DNA of 64,000 nt from Isoetes taiwanensis (GCA_021234155.1 JAJEKV010000052.1:9565284-9629283), one strand, 5' to 3'; positions 1-12,300 are shown, counted from the stretch's first letter. Numbers and translations: made by a program. Notes: generated by a model from the sequence alone, not told the origin.

Positions 1-1439
1 TGCTTTATGACAGACCATGGGAATGGAGTTCCAGTAGCTTGGGTTCTCACATCTAGTCAAGAGGAAGAGGAGATCCGGCCAGTGGCTTGTGGCCATGAAG
101 GAACACATCCATAATAATGATCCCACTTGGTCCCTTCTTGCTTCATTGTGGATGATGCCCGTAGAGATCAATGCTTTGAGGGATGTTTGGCCCATGTCAC
201 GTATCCAATTGTGCTTGTGGCATGTGAGGCGGCCCGGTTGAAGATGTTTGTGAAGCGGGTTAAAGATAAGAAGCCTTGGGGCCCAAATGTTCAAGGAATT
301 AGGAGACATCATGTATGGTATTCATGTTGATGGGGATGGTAGATATGGGCAAGACTACATAGACTCATGTAGGGAAGAGGGATTAAGGCAGCGTGGAAGA
401 GTTCAAGGAAAGGCACAAGGTCTACAAGAAAGTTGTGAAATACATGAGCAAGGTGTGGACAAAGAACATTACTTCTGGATTGTTGCTACTCGGCGGTATC
501 CCCATGCAAACCAAGAGACAAATGCAAGCATAGAGTCATATCATGCCACTATGAAGAGGAGGCTTGGTCTCTCAAGCATTCATTGAGAGGGACGAGGATT
601 GATTGGTTGCTTTACATGCTGACATGCATAAATATCCTTTTGATAGGTTCAAAGAAAGATAATGGTTTTAAGATCAACCGCATGAGCGAGAAGCGGGTTA
701 TCGAGACAACAATCATTGGAGCAAAAAAGATTCACGATGCAAAGATGAGGTGGCTAGACTACCAACAAGGAAGGGCTGAAGTTTGGAGCCAAAACATGGA
801 TGCTTGGGATGAGAATAGAGGCCCTTCCTTACATGGTAGTTGTGGCAAATGAGAATTGGGCTTCTTTGCGATTGTCCATGGGGTATGAAGGGTAACATGT
901 GCAAGCATCAAATTAAAGTGATTCAAATGATGGGCAGCTATAGGGATGATGACATATTGAGAGTGTGTGGAACTCTTTACGGTTCCCAAGCTGGTGGTTT
1001 GAAAAACTTGAGATCTATTGCAGAGGATTATAAGGTGGATGAGTGTAGCGATGACGTCGTGCTTTCTAGTTTGACCTCAACAAGCCTCATTGATGTCGAG
1101 GAGGAGCCACATGTTGGTAAGTGCTTCGTAGACCCTACACGTAGAGACATGTTGGAGAGTATAGATGCTAGCCTTCATAACATAAGGGATACATTAAGTA
1201 GCAACCCTCACATCATTCGTGAAGTTGATTTCCTTCTTCGAGAGCTCACCCAAAAGTTAGAGAATTTGAAGTCCTCTACTGTTCAAAGAGGTGTTGCACC
1301 TTGCATGCCAACAACAAAGGACTTCAATGGGAGCACCATAGCTAGGCCAATTCCTTTCATAGAATGCCATAAGAGGAAGAAGAAAGTGGTGGGGGATACC
1401 GTGTTTGCACGTGAATGTGAACGACACCTTGAAGAGTAA
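1..1439 (+). pseudogene. MULE-type transposase with SWIM zinc finger, frameshifted, 5' end outside window
   Basis: Pieces of one Mutator-like transposase follow each other in changing frames. The first bases encode a DDE-domain stretch ending PVAWVLTSS. A later frame gives the MULE-typical IQLCLWHVRR (about 205-235), then TNASIESYHATMKRRL (about 510-570). The last open piece (840-1439, 199 codons) holds a SWIM finger, CDCPWGMKGNMCKH, preceded in another frame by NENWAS. In this family the DDE domain cuts and joins DNA and the SWIM finger binds DNA. Several frame changes and stops make the copy non-functional, although the SWIM-containing 3' part is open to its stop. It could belong to the same element as the Ulp1 gene and minisatellites to the right (inference). 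FAR1/FHY3-like host genes share this architecture, but the decay argues for a transposon. Confidence 0.8.
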
Positions 1440-1494
1440 ATGTTTCTTAATGCTTGACTTGTGGATCTTCTATAGTAAATTTATGATATAACTT

Positions 1495-1865
1495 ACCTGG
1501 AGTCCACTAAACCACTTAACCACTAAACTAGGCTTAGTCCACTAAACCACTAAACTAGGCTGTCCAGGTTAACCACTGGAGATGTCAAGTGGTTAACCTG
1601 GACAAGTTCAAGTTGTCTAGGTTAACCACCTGGACAACCATGTCAAGTGGTTAACCTAGACAAGTATAGTGGTTAACCTAGACAAATGATCCACTTAGGT
1701 GGTTAACCTGGACTCGTGTAGTGGTTAGCCTAGACAAGTATAGTGGTTAACCTAGACAAGTATAGTGGTAAACCTAGACAAGTTTGTCTAGTGGTTAACC
1801 TGGACAAGTTTGTCTAGTGGTTAACTTGGACAACCCAGTCTAGTGGTTAACCTGGACAAGCATAG
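1495..1865 (+). repeat. Minisatellite, left array, first block
   Basis: Diverged tandem copies built on AGTGGTTAACCTGGACAAG with some palindromic GGTTAACC cores. Unit length is roughly 24-28 bp. This is the same family as the longer block at 2610-4390 and, reverse-complemented, the array at 7642-9350. It ends just upstream of a TATA box. Confidence 0.9.
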
Positions 1866-1919
1866 AAGGGAATATTTAAACCAACGGTTCTTTCTAACGG
1901 TTCTTTCTAGCCTTCAAGC

Positions 1920-1928
1920 TATATATAC
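1920..1928 (+). promoter_or_regulatory. Putative TATA box downstream of the minisatellite
   Basis: TATATATAC lies about 55 bp after the last clear minisatellite unit and about 100 bp before the first ATG at 2024. Two copies of ACGGTTCTTTCTA lie just upstream (about 1883-1908). The spacing fits a plant core promoter driving the short broken gene that follows; no transcript evidence is available. Confidence 0.45.
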
Positions 1929-2023
1929 CCTTGCCTTAGTTGTTCTTGGTAGAAAGTTAGTTGGTTTCAGTTGAGTTCAGTAGTAGTCGAGTTTCTTTGC
2001 TTACTGTTCAAGCCAAGTGACAG

Positions 2024-2515
2024 ATGGTGAGGACCCGACAATAGCTTCGTGAGAGCAGTGCCATCAATGCCCACACTCTTGAGGATATTCTCGTCCACTT
2101 GAATGAAATTCAGGAGGATGTGGGGCTAGATCTCGCCCAACCTAACAACATCAAAACGTTCAAAAGTAAGCATGTTCTTTCTTGTCTTCCTTCATATTTA
2201 TGTTCTACTTTCATATTAATCTTTTCATGATCCCCTCATGGTTCATGCAGAGGCAGTGGAGAATGGGGAATTCCTAGACCCCCTAGACCTCACACCGACC
2301 TTAAAACCTAGGGCATTTGCAACCAGAAGGCTTTGAGGGCATTTATGCGGGAAGGCAACACTCTAAAAGCTGAATTGAAGAGGCGGCGAAAGTGTATTAT
2401 CCTAGGGGCAAACCCTATCGCTTTGAATGATGTGGGATTTGTGCTAGCTGGGGCGTTATGGCAACGGATGTTGATTCAGGCAACACTCCAAAAAGTGGCG
2501 TGTCCCGGATGATGA
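2024..2515 (+). pseudogene. Broken two-exon gene between two minisatellite blocks
   Basis: Unrecognised gene. An ATG at 2024 opens MVRTRQ, followed by an in-frame TAG and then a coding-like stretch (SSAINAHTLEDILVHLNE). A GT donor after 2165 and an AG acceptor before 2251 would remove an 85-bp intron. Exon 2 continues with coding-like sequence rich in basic residues (AELKRRRKCIILGANPIAL) but changes frame. It lies between the two blocks of the left minisatellite and behind a TATA box, so it was probably an accessory gene of the same mobile element. MVRTR-type starts are common in plant retroelement gag proteins, but nothing else here supports gag. No function is proposed. Confidence 0.4.
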
Positions 2516-2609
2516 TGACTCGATACATGTATTTCTTACCATCATAGGGTTTGTGAAGATGCTTTTGTAGAGAAGTTTCATAAAAAGTCTCATGTTTACC
2601 GGTTTATAA

Positions 2610-4390
2610 TGAGGTTAACCTAGACATGTGGTAAACCTCGACATGTAAAGTCCTAGACATGTAAGTCTAGTGGTTAACCCGGACATGTAACTCTAAGTGA
2701 TTAACCTAGACATATAAGTCTAGTGGTCTTGCAAGTCTAGTGGTAAACATGATGTAACTCTAGTGGTAAACCTAGACATGCAACTCTAGTGGTTAACCTG
2801 GTTAAGTCTAGTGGTTAACCCGACATGTAAGTCTAGTGGTAAACCCTAGACATGCAACTCTAGTGGTTAACCCGACATCCATGTATAGTGGTAAACCGAC
2901 ATGTAAGTCAAGTGGTAAACCTAGACATGAATGGTTAACCCGACATGTAACCTGGTGGTAAATGTAAGTCTAGTAGTTAACACCCGACATGTAACTCTAG
3001 TGGTAAACCTAGACATGTTCCTCTAGTGGTTAACCTAGACATGTAAGTGTAGTCCTCCATGATATTTAGTGGCATGTATAGTAAACCTAGACATCAACTC
3101 TAGTGGATTACATGTAAGACTATCCTAGTGGTCCCGGACATGGCATGCAACTCTAGTGGTTAACCTAGACATGCAAGTCTAGTGGTTAACACGGACATGT
3201 GTAAACCTAGACATTAAGTCTAGTGGTTAAAAGTTTCATGTTTAACCTAGACATGCAAGGGTAAAAAACAGTCTCATGTGGTAAACCTAGACATGTAAGT
3301 TTAGTGGTTATATGCAAGTCTAGTGGTAAAACCTAGTGGTGGTAAACCTAGACATGTAAGTCTAGTGGTAAACCTAGACATGCAACTCTAGTGGTTAACC
3401 TGGTACATGTCTAGTGGTAACTCTCTAGTGGTTAACCTAGACATGTAACTCTAGTGGTTAACCCGGACATGCAAGTCTAGTGGTTAACTGACATGTAAGT
3501 CTAGTGGTAAACCTAGACATGACATGCAACTCTAGTGGTTAACCTAGACATGTAAGTCTAGTGGTAAACCTAGACATGCAACTCTAGTGGTAAACCTAGA
3601 CATGTAAGTCTAGTGGTACAAACCTAGACATGTAAGTCTAGTCAAGTCTAGTGGTAAAACCTAGACATGTAAGTCTAGTGGTAAACCTAGACATGCAACT
3701 CTAGTAGTTAACCTGGACATCCATGTATAGTGGTAAACCTGGACATGTAAGTCTAGTGGTAAACCTAGACATGTAAGTCTAGTGGTTAACCCGGGACATG
3801 TAACTCTAGTTAACCCTAGACATGCAAAGTCTAGTGGTTAACACATGTAAGTCTAGTGGTTAACCTCGACATGCAAGTCTAGTGGTTAACCTACATGTAA
3901 GTCTAGTGGTAAACACATGTAAGTCTAGTGGTTAACTGTAACTCTAGTGGTAAACCTAGACATGCAACTCTAGTGGTTAACCTAGACATGTAAGTCTAGT
4001 GGTTAACCTGGACATGTAAGTCTAGTGGTTAACCTGGACATGCAAGTCTAGTGGTAAACCTAGACATGTGGTAAGTCATGTGGTAAACCTAGACATGTAA
4101 GTCTAGTGGTTAACCTAGACATGCAAGTCTAGTGGTTAACCTGGACATGTAACTCTAGTGGTAAACCTGGACGTGCAACTCTAGTGGTTAACCTAGACAT
4201 GTAAGTCTAGTGGTTAACCTGGACATCCATGTATAGTGGTTAAACTAGACATGCAACTCTAGTGGTAAACCTAGACATGTAAGTCTAGTGGTAAACCTAG
4301 ACATGACATCCATGTAAGTTTAGACATGCAACTCTAGTGGTTAACCCGACATGTATAGTGGTTAACTAGACATGGTAAAACCTAGACAAG
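2610..4390 (+). repeat. Minisatellite, left array, main block
   Basis: About 60-70 copies of a ~26-bp unit of the form TCTAGTGGTTAACCTAGAC plus ATGTAAG. Common variants are GTGGTAAACC for GTGGTTAACC, CTGGAC for CTAGAC, and ATGCAACTC for ATGTAAGTC. Truncated units and out-of-phase joins are frequent, so the array looks reshuffled and shows no stable higher-order period. It fades into AT-rich sequence after 4390. Confidence 0.95.
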
Positions 4391-4797
4391 ATAAGATAGC
4401 AAGATATGTTTACTTGATGTTTACAAGATATGAATATATACTTGATATGTGCACATGATGCTTATTTACATACATGATGTTTAGAATTTTATTAGTGATA
4501 TGTTTGCACGATATGTTTAAATCTGAAGCCAAAATAACATCAGCTTTTCATATACTTATAGTGGCACCGAGCCGATACAAATACAAAAGGCACCCTGGCC
4601 TGATACGAAGGGTTAGCAAGAAAAAAAGTTTTAACAGGAAAAAAGGCTTAGCCTGAAACATCAACTTCTTATCAAGAACAGAAAACTGTATTTTCATATA
4701 ACTATTTTTAGATGAGAAATTTTCAGATAATTGTTCTCATTCAACCTGTGCTGGGGTCTTCCTTGGCGTTTGACCTGTCACTATAGCCTGATGCAGT
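4391..4797. other. AT-rich spacer, no gene seen
   Basis: AT-rich sequence with repeated GATATGTTTA/GATGTTTA words between the array and the 3' end of the Ulp1 gene. I see no coding or RNA feature. Confidence 0.5.
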
Positions 4798-5302
4798 TTA
4801 CCTAGCATAAAGGAAAAGGACTTCCTGCAATTGGCCACTGCTGAAATGGTAAATCATTTTTTGATAATAACTGTTTTTTGATATGACTTTTTTACTTGCC
4901 TTCGGATAGGGTTCCTCGGCCTTCTTGAAAATGAAATCCTGGAGAAAATACTTGGCATACAATATAGTGTAGATGCCACAATCAGATCCATTGTCTTGCT
5001 GGGGACATGGCACACGAAGAAGAGGACATCTGTACCAGGCAGGCAGATTGGCAGACCATGACTCGTGCACTTTCCTGAGAACACTAAAGCAAATCAAAAG
5101 AAATTCAGATAGTGATGACTAAACCAATACACAAATGGAATAACACAAATGACTTACTTGATGGCAGCATTTTCCAAGGTTGAATGGTAGCCACTAACAC
5201 AATCAAAGTGGAGCAATGAGGGTGTGTTCGTCCCAAGAGCTTTGCAGATCTCGACATCATAGCAGAATACATACAGGCTCCAATGGCCCGCTGCGATTGT
5301 GC
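4798..5302 (-). CDS. Ulp1-like cysteine protease (peptidase C48), C-terminal catalytic exons
   Basis: Two exons carry the C-terminal core of a SUMO/Ubl-specific cysteine protease. The upstream exon (about 5302-5158) encodes GHWSLYVF with the catalytic His, then LLHFDCVSGYHS with the Asp. A GTAAGT donor and a TTCTCAG acceptor remove 5157-5075 and rejoin in frame as AIKKVHESW. The second exon (5074-4798) has QDNGSDCGIYTILYAKYF, the oxyanion Gln and catalytic Cys motif, and ends at a stop. The full catalytic triad is present, so this part is not obviously dead. The family cleaves SUMO or related modifiers. In plants many such genes are carried by MULE (Kaonashi) or CACTA transposons, and the neighbouring MULE remnant and flanking arrays favour that origin over a host desumoylase. 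The N-terminal exons are uncertain. Confidence 0.75.
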
Positions 5303-5683
5303 AAAAATCGGTGCTTGAGGGTAAAAGAAACACACTAATGGGAAATAGAAATAGTCAACTTACCTTCACATACCGGGCAGCCAATACCAAAATATTTCTT
5401 CTATTGGATCGCCGTCTTCATTTGAATCTGTATCTTCTTCTTCCGCTCAATGGAGTCTGGTGGGAGTGGGAGCAAAATTAAGAGGTGATCATGTTTGCAG
5501 AGATACTGAGACCCATCAAACTAGGATGTATCCAAAGAATGATGCTTCCTCGATCAATGGGAATTGCATGGGATAGAATTACTTTTTGAATGCATGAAAG
5601 CAAATAAAGCAAAATTGGATTAAAGCCGGACAAAATGCACATCATGGTTTTTAAATTGAAGCAAACATAGCAAATCAATTACA

Positions 5684-7186
5684 TCATCGACTTACATTAG
5701 ATATGCCCCAACGCATTCCTTTGTTCACCCATGATTTAAACATCTTTTTTCGGGATCGCCCTGTGCACATCCTCAAAGCACTCACCACCTGGCCTGCTCT
5801 ATCATAAATTAACCTCTCTTGACGAACCCCAAACCTATATTGGGCTCTTGACGTGAATGGGCCATTGGCGGTTGTATGAAAGCACAATTTTCTTCCCGGT
5901 TTAGGCCTCCCCAATCCCCAAACCATGGTAAAGAGGTCCTCTATCTGCCAGAAGGTGTGGAAAGCAAGCTTATAGTGCGGAGCTAGGCTCAAATTGTTCT
6001 CATGGGGCGTGGACCCTCTCATTGGTTTTGATGGTGTAATCATATCGAAAAGCTCTACTACTGCACATGGGGCAGAGGGAAGGAAACGGGGAATGCCGAT
6101 TCTCATGGCTAGAAGGACCTGGACTTACTCAGTTTGCCCGAGGGCTCTGGCCGATGGTGGCTCCTCGGGGCTTCCTCCGGCCCTGCCAGATTTGAGGATT
6201 TCTTCATTTAGATCTGCCATGACACGGTTAACTTGAGAAGTCCACTCGGATTCTCTTGTCTGCATGTCATCAGCAGCCAAGGGATTCCACTCTTGCTCCT
6301 CAACACCCTCCAAGCCATAAACAATGGCTATAGTCTTCGTATATCTGGCCATTCTAGCCTCCTTGTCTTTTTCCCACTCAGCATTCCTCCTGGCAACATA
6401 CTCTTCAAGGATATTTCTTGGCTGCCTCCTTATCTCCTATCAACCCCTTCATTTTGCTAACCCGATCCCAACCAATCTTGAGTGCATGGTCTTGGCACCT
6501 TCTCAAATATCTTCTCTGATTAACCCGGTACCTGTACTCAGGGTCCATTCTATAGGCAAGATGATATGCTGAAAGGTCACGGTTGGGCCTTCTCTTTTGC
6601 TTTGTGGTTGCTTGCCTGCGTCTTCCCACCGGTGCTCCCTCCACAACAACTGCAAGGTTATGTACATTGCTCATGTGTGCCCATGACCTCAACCTTTTTC
6701 GGTGTCCCATACACACCCGGAACTAAACAACAGCGCCTCTTCTTCTTGAGGGAGTAATAGTATGCCCGGCTTCATGTGATGTTCCTCTATCTCGGTCGCC
6801 ATCACTAAAGCTGCTTCAACCTCAGGAGGTAAACGCACCCCTGTGCCTTCTTCCCCTTCTTCTACCTGTGTCTTCTTGGCAGATCCCTTCTTTGCCCCCT
6901 TTTGAAAAGCAATCGGATCCTTCCCCTTCTCGACTGCTACAACTTTCCTCTCTTCATAGTTGGGCTGGTACTCATTATCAGAATCGGAAAGGCTCTCTGA
7001 ATCTGATGACATTGCGCTTGAGCATAAGATTCCACAAAAATAAAGCTTAGCTCTGTGGCAGCCCTGCCCTTCAATGCAAGCGGCCCAAGCTGGCGCCAGA
7101 TGAACTCCGTTTGAGCTTCGGTTTGCCTCTCGGGCTTGATCAGGTGGGTGCGCGAGCTGAACAGAACTAAGACTGAGCGCATTCAC
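5684..7186 (-). CDS. Probable upstream exons of the Ulp1-protease gene, unrecognised domains
   Basis: Four consecutive minus-strand open stretches (7186-6689, 6716-6405, 6352-6125, 6106-5684) precede the protease exons in the same direction. The first contains an acidic, low-complexity start (SSDSESLSDSDNEYQP) and basic KKGSAKKT runs. The second is strongly basic (GRRRQATTKQKRRPNRD). The fourth has WQIEDLFTMVWGLGRPKPGR. None matches a family I recognise. Acidic and basic unstructured N-termini are usual for transposon-carried Ulp proteins, so I read this as the non-catalytic part of the same gene. The frame changes between pieces may be introns or decay; exact junctions were not resolved. The 7186 start is only the open-frame limit. 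Confidence 0.45.
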
Positions 7187-7641
7187 CCGGGAAACAAAAC
7201 TCGGCCATAGCCAAAACAGTCGAGCTCATGCCTTCAGACAGGTTTACACATGGCAAACAGCCATTTGCTCTTTTCAACCATTAGATTTCATTTCAAATTT
7301 AAAAATATGCTATGTTCAACCATTAGATTTCATTCAAATATAAAAATTGTCTCGGGCTCACCATTTGCAGAGTAGGACAATTCCAAGGCAGATAGTCGAG
7401 GGTTTCTTATAACCCGGTGCGGTGTGATTGATATGGGACTCTTCAATTATGATTGATATGGGACTCTTCAACTATGATTGATGTAGCATTTAATAATATA
7501 ACAGGCAATGCAGGGGAATAATATAACATGATTGATGTTCCGTGCAATCCACTTTCATTATCTAAGTTGCATGGCACTGTTCCACTGTAATTGGTGCAAC
7601 ATTTTCTACCATGCTTCCTAATTATTTGCCATTACACTTAG
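7187..7641. other. Spacer between Ulp1 gene 5' side and right minisatellite
   Basis: Probable upstream region of the minus-strand gene. It includes short direct repeats such as ATTGATATGGGACTCTTCAA (twice, 7428-7472) and CAACCATTAGATTTCATT (twice, 7277-7333). No gene seen. Confidence 0.5.
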
Positions 7642-9350
7642 TTGTCCAGGCTAACCATTACACCCACATACCCACTAGACTTAGTTGTCCAGGCTAACCA
7701 TTGCACCTACATGTCCATGTTTACCATCTCAAATCTCAAGTGCATGTCCAGGTTTACCACTAGACTTAGTTGTCTAGGTTTACCATTACACTTGCACACT
7801 GGACATGGTTGTCCAGGTTTACCATTGGACTTGCATGTGCAGCCTAACCATTGCAACTACATGTCCAAGTTTACCATCTCAAGTGCATGTCCAGGTTTAC
7901 CACTACACTAAGTTGTCTAGGTTTACCACTAGACATGGTTGTCTAGGTTAACCATTGCACCTAGGTTTACCACTACACTAAGTTGTCTAGGTTTACCACT
8001 AGACATGGTTGTCTAGGTTAACCATTGCACCTACATGTCCAGGTTTACCATCTCAAGTGCATGTCCGTTTTACCACTAGACTTAGTTGTCTAGGTTGACC
8101 ATTACACTTGCATGTCCGTTGTCAAATTGGTTGTCCAGGCTAACTATTACACTTGCATGTCCAAGTTTACCATTGGACTTGCATGTCCAGGCTAACCATT
8201 GCAACTACATGTCCAAGTTTACCATCTCAAGTGCATGTCCAGGTTTACCACTACACTAAGTTGTCTAGGTTTACCACTAGATATGGTTGTCTAGATTAAC
8301 CATTACACCTACATGTCCAGGTTTACCATCTCAAGTGCATGTCCAGGTTTACCACTAGACTTAGTTATCTAGGTTTACCATTACACTTGCATGTCCAGGT
8401 TTACCATGTCAAATTGGTTGTCCATGCTAACCATTACACTTGCATGTCCAAGTTTACCATTGGACTTGCATGTCCAAGCTAACCATTGCAACTACATGTC
8501 CAAGTTTACCATCTCAAGTGCATGTCCAGGTTTACCACTACACTAAGTTGTCTAGGTTTACCACTAGACATGGTTGTCTAGGTTAACCATTGCACCTACA
8601 TGTCCAGGTTTACTATCTCAAGTGCATGTCTAGGTTTACCACTAGACTTAGTTGTCTAGGTTTACCATTACACTTGCATGTCCAGGTTTACCATGTCAAA
8701 TTGGTTGTCCAAGCTAACCATTACACTTGCATATCCAAGTTTGCCATTGGACTTGCATGTCCAGGCTAACCATTGCAACTACATGTCCAAGTTTACCATC
8801 TCAAGTGCATGTCCGGTTTACCACTACACTAAGTTGTCTGGGTTTGCCACTGTCGCATGGTTGTCTAGGTTAACCATTGCACCTACATGTCCAAGTTTAC
8901 CATCTCAAGTGCATGTCCAGGTTTACCACTAGACTTAGTTGTCTAGGTTTACCATTACACTTGCATGTCCAGGTTTACCATGTCAAATTGGTTGTCCAGG
9001 CTAACCATTACACTTGCATGTCCAAGTTTACCATTGGACTTGCATGTCCAAGTTTACCATTGCACCTAGTTGTCTAGGTTTACCATTAGACATTGTTGTC
9101 TAGGTTAACCAGCACACCTACATGTCCAGGTTTACCAAATATGCTCTGGAAGTCCAAGTTTACCGCTAGACTTAGTTGTCCAGGCTAACCATTGCACATA
9201 CATGTCCAAGTTTACCATCTCAAGTGCATGTCCAGGTTTACCACTACACTTAGTTGTCTAGGTTTACCATTACACTTGCATGTCCAGGTTTACCACTGGA
9301 CATGGTTGTCCAGGCTAACCATTACACTTGCATATGTCACTAGGTTAACT
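7642..9350 (-). repeat. Minisatellite, right array, inverted relative to the left array
   Basis: Tandem ~26-bp units of the form TGTCTAGGTTTACCACTAGA plus CTTAGT. This is the reverse complement of the left-array unit (CTAGTGGTAAACCTAGACA). Variants include GTCCAGGCTAACCATTGCAC and GTCCAAGTTTACCATCTCAA. From about 8121 the variants recur in a fixed order: GTCAAATTGG starts at 8121, 8408, 8695 and 8982, an exact 287-bp higher-order period of about eleven units. Open frames across the array are products of the repeat, not genes. Confidence 0.95.
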
Positions 9351-12300
9351 ACTATGGTTGTCTAGGGTTAACTTCTATGCACGTATATGACATTAGGTTA
9401 GGGTGATTATGTGACAATACTTACTGTTAAGGTTGGTTATCCAGTGACAATACTTACTGATTTTGCTAAAAAACTTGATAACTTGGGCAATCATGCTAAA
9501 AATTTGTTAGGTTGACATGTATCTTCAAAATGGAGCACATTGGAGCAATGGAGCACATTACTAAAAAAAACACTTTCATAAAACCGTGGCAAAACAATAG
9601 CAGAAAAATAATATTTATTTTTTTACAATAGCATCTTCGAAATCATACTTCGGGTGGTTCAAACGGCCTGCCACTGCAGGTTGCAAGTGCCATTGCAGGA
9701 GCGGGTACGGTGATGATTGAGGGATCATCATTCTCCATAGCAGCGAGGAGTCCATTCCTTAAGCGGGTGTGAGCAGTCCCTTTCCTTCGGTTCCCATCCA
9801 TAGCATGGGCTTCGGATGCATGCCTCGGATAGCGGATGGGCCATCCGGATGGCCGATGGATGATGCATTGTCAGGCGGATGGTGATTCGATCCATGGCCG
9901 AGCTTACCACGATTTCCTGCCCGGTTTTACCACTTCCCGGAGTAGGAATACGGCGCTCCCAATTTGAATGCCTGCACTCGTCAGAGAAGAAATGCATTTG
10001 CATGGGGCTCCACATCGCAGCCTTCCTCTCCATCTCCTCCACAAAGGAGTCTTACGTTGGCGGAGAGGTTGAAGCTTTATTGAAGATGTTTTTATGGCTT
10101 GGATGAGCAGCTCTTGCAGCTTCATGCGTAGGATATCCTTAGTTCAGAGCCCATATGCAAGCGGAAGTTCAATGTTTGAAGGAATTAATCATGGTTTCTA
10201 CAGACCTTCTCGAGAATTTGCCGCCTCTTGCTGGCAAAGGAAGTAGACATTTGAGAAAGTTGTGAGCATATTTCTTCCCTTTATTATTGTTCTCAAATTT
10301 TTTTGATATGTTACTGTCTACCTCAAGCAATCTCTCACTCAAACCATCTATAAGTCATCAATTCAAGCATTATACCGCCCCATGCCAGCACATTTTAATT
10401 GCATCTTTCTTTCTGCCGTAATTATTGTTGAAGCCTCACGCTATCTGACCAGTTTAGCAGGGTTCTAAGTTAGCACGTGCTAGCATGCTGTTGAATACGA
10501 CTGAGCATGGCCTCCCAGAGCTTTACAGCAAGCGAACTGCTTCCAACCTATGTGGATGCGACACAAATATTGCATCCTGATCTCTGATTTATATCCATTT
10601 ATGCAGGTAGATTTAGGGCATTTTAGTTTGGTAAATGATATCTCTTTGCTATTTCATATATTGACTAGCTAGAACTGAAGATCGATGGCAGTGACCTGGA
10701 TCATTAGAGGAAATTTGAGATCTCATTTCATCCCCATAAGAATCCTCCAATGAAATGGCTACCCTCTATTAACTGCAATTAATGTAGCACCAAAAATTTC
10801 ATTGTTGTCGTTTTTCCCCCATAACTTTTGATCCACTTGTCAAAATGTTGCGGCGTTTGTTGCATTAGATGCGGAATGAAAAGATCTTTCCAATGATGTA
10901 TGGTTATGATGTATTTCAATATGGTCATATGCGTTAACCTTAAAAAAATATGATTTTTTGCTTATTTCTTATATATTTATATCGTAAAAGATGCATGAAT
11001 GGGTTATCACTAGATAGATTTTGTGAAGACGAACCCATTGCTACAAAAAGTTTTTGAATCGGAGTTCTGGATCAAAAGTTATAATGAAAAAATGATACTA
11101 CAGAAGTTAGTTACAGCTGCATTAATTACAGGCTGCCACATAATACTGGAATGAGATATACTGAAGGTCTTCTCTTATTGGACAGTTTAAAAAGCTGACA
11201 TGGCATTTTAAGCATCCCTTAATGGGACAAAATGTGATCTCATTTTTCCTCTAATGGCACACTTTACGGAGAGATTTTTAGAATATGTGAAGATCTATGG
11301 CAGTAAACTGGATGCTCCTTATGATCATTGATTGTGGCATGTTAACAACTGCCTTTAACTTTGTTTTTGTGGCTCTAGCCATTTGCACCTTGCTCAATTG
11401 ATTGGGATCATGGACATAGCTTGAACTGCATGGTAAAGGTTTATCTATTGTTATGTCAGGTAGAAAAGGGAAAAATAGAAAAGGGCAAAGTAGAAAGCGG
11501 TATTTTTGGGGTAACTGATGAAGATAGGCCATCAGAATCATCTCATCAGATAACTATCTAGCATTCAATGATAAGTCGATGTTTACATCCATAAATGTTT
11601 TGTCGAAGTGATCATTTGTGAAATTTCTGTTATGTTCAATAGTCTGTTGCATGAACCGGACAATTTTGGCATCTAGGACTGTTATAGCACAGTAATTCTT
11701 TCAATAAGAACATCTTTGTCATCATGGATTAGCTTGCCAGTTCATAGAATTAAACTTGGTTTCTGGTACATCTGTACTCTATTTTTTTAAATTTGTGTTC
11801 TTCAAAATAAGTTTTTTAAGGTTGCAGGGTTGGACTATGGCATATAGGCTTTGCAACTTAGAGCCTGTTCATGTCTGTAGTACTAACATGAACTACACTA
11901 ATTGAGTTCTTCCTCCTTACAATAGTTTTGCTAAAAGATTGTATTTTTTGCCTCTATTTTGTGATCATTCCTACATATTTAACTTCAGTATTATTTGGCA
12001 GAATCTTACATGTAGGTCTTTGTTGGAAGACAATCTTAGGTAGACAAGTTGAAGCCAATTTTAATGAAATTGGTATAGTTGCATCTCAACTATGGATTCC
12101 TTGCTGTCCTTCAGCATCAGTACTGTAGTAGAGTACAATTATATCACTTATGACAAAAATTTTGTACTATGGTTATGAAGTAGGCATAACCATAAACAGG
12201 AATTTCATTATCATATGCTGGAGAAATATGTTGATTTGGAGCCACTCTTCGTAACTATTTCATTTTCCAATTGATCCCTGCTATTTATTTGGTTACATGG

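Noticed and set aside
840-1439. Independent intact SWIM-domain gene of 199 codons
   Set aside because: It is the 3' portion of the frameshifted MULE transposase; its ATG lies inside the SWIM-preceding region and homologous residues continue upstream in other frames.
7642-9077. Open frames of 66-89 codons across the right minisatellite
   Set aside because: They are translations of the 26-bp repeat (Thr/His/Ser-rich periodic peptides) with no start context or homology.
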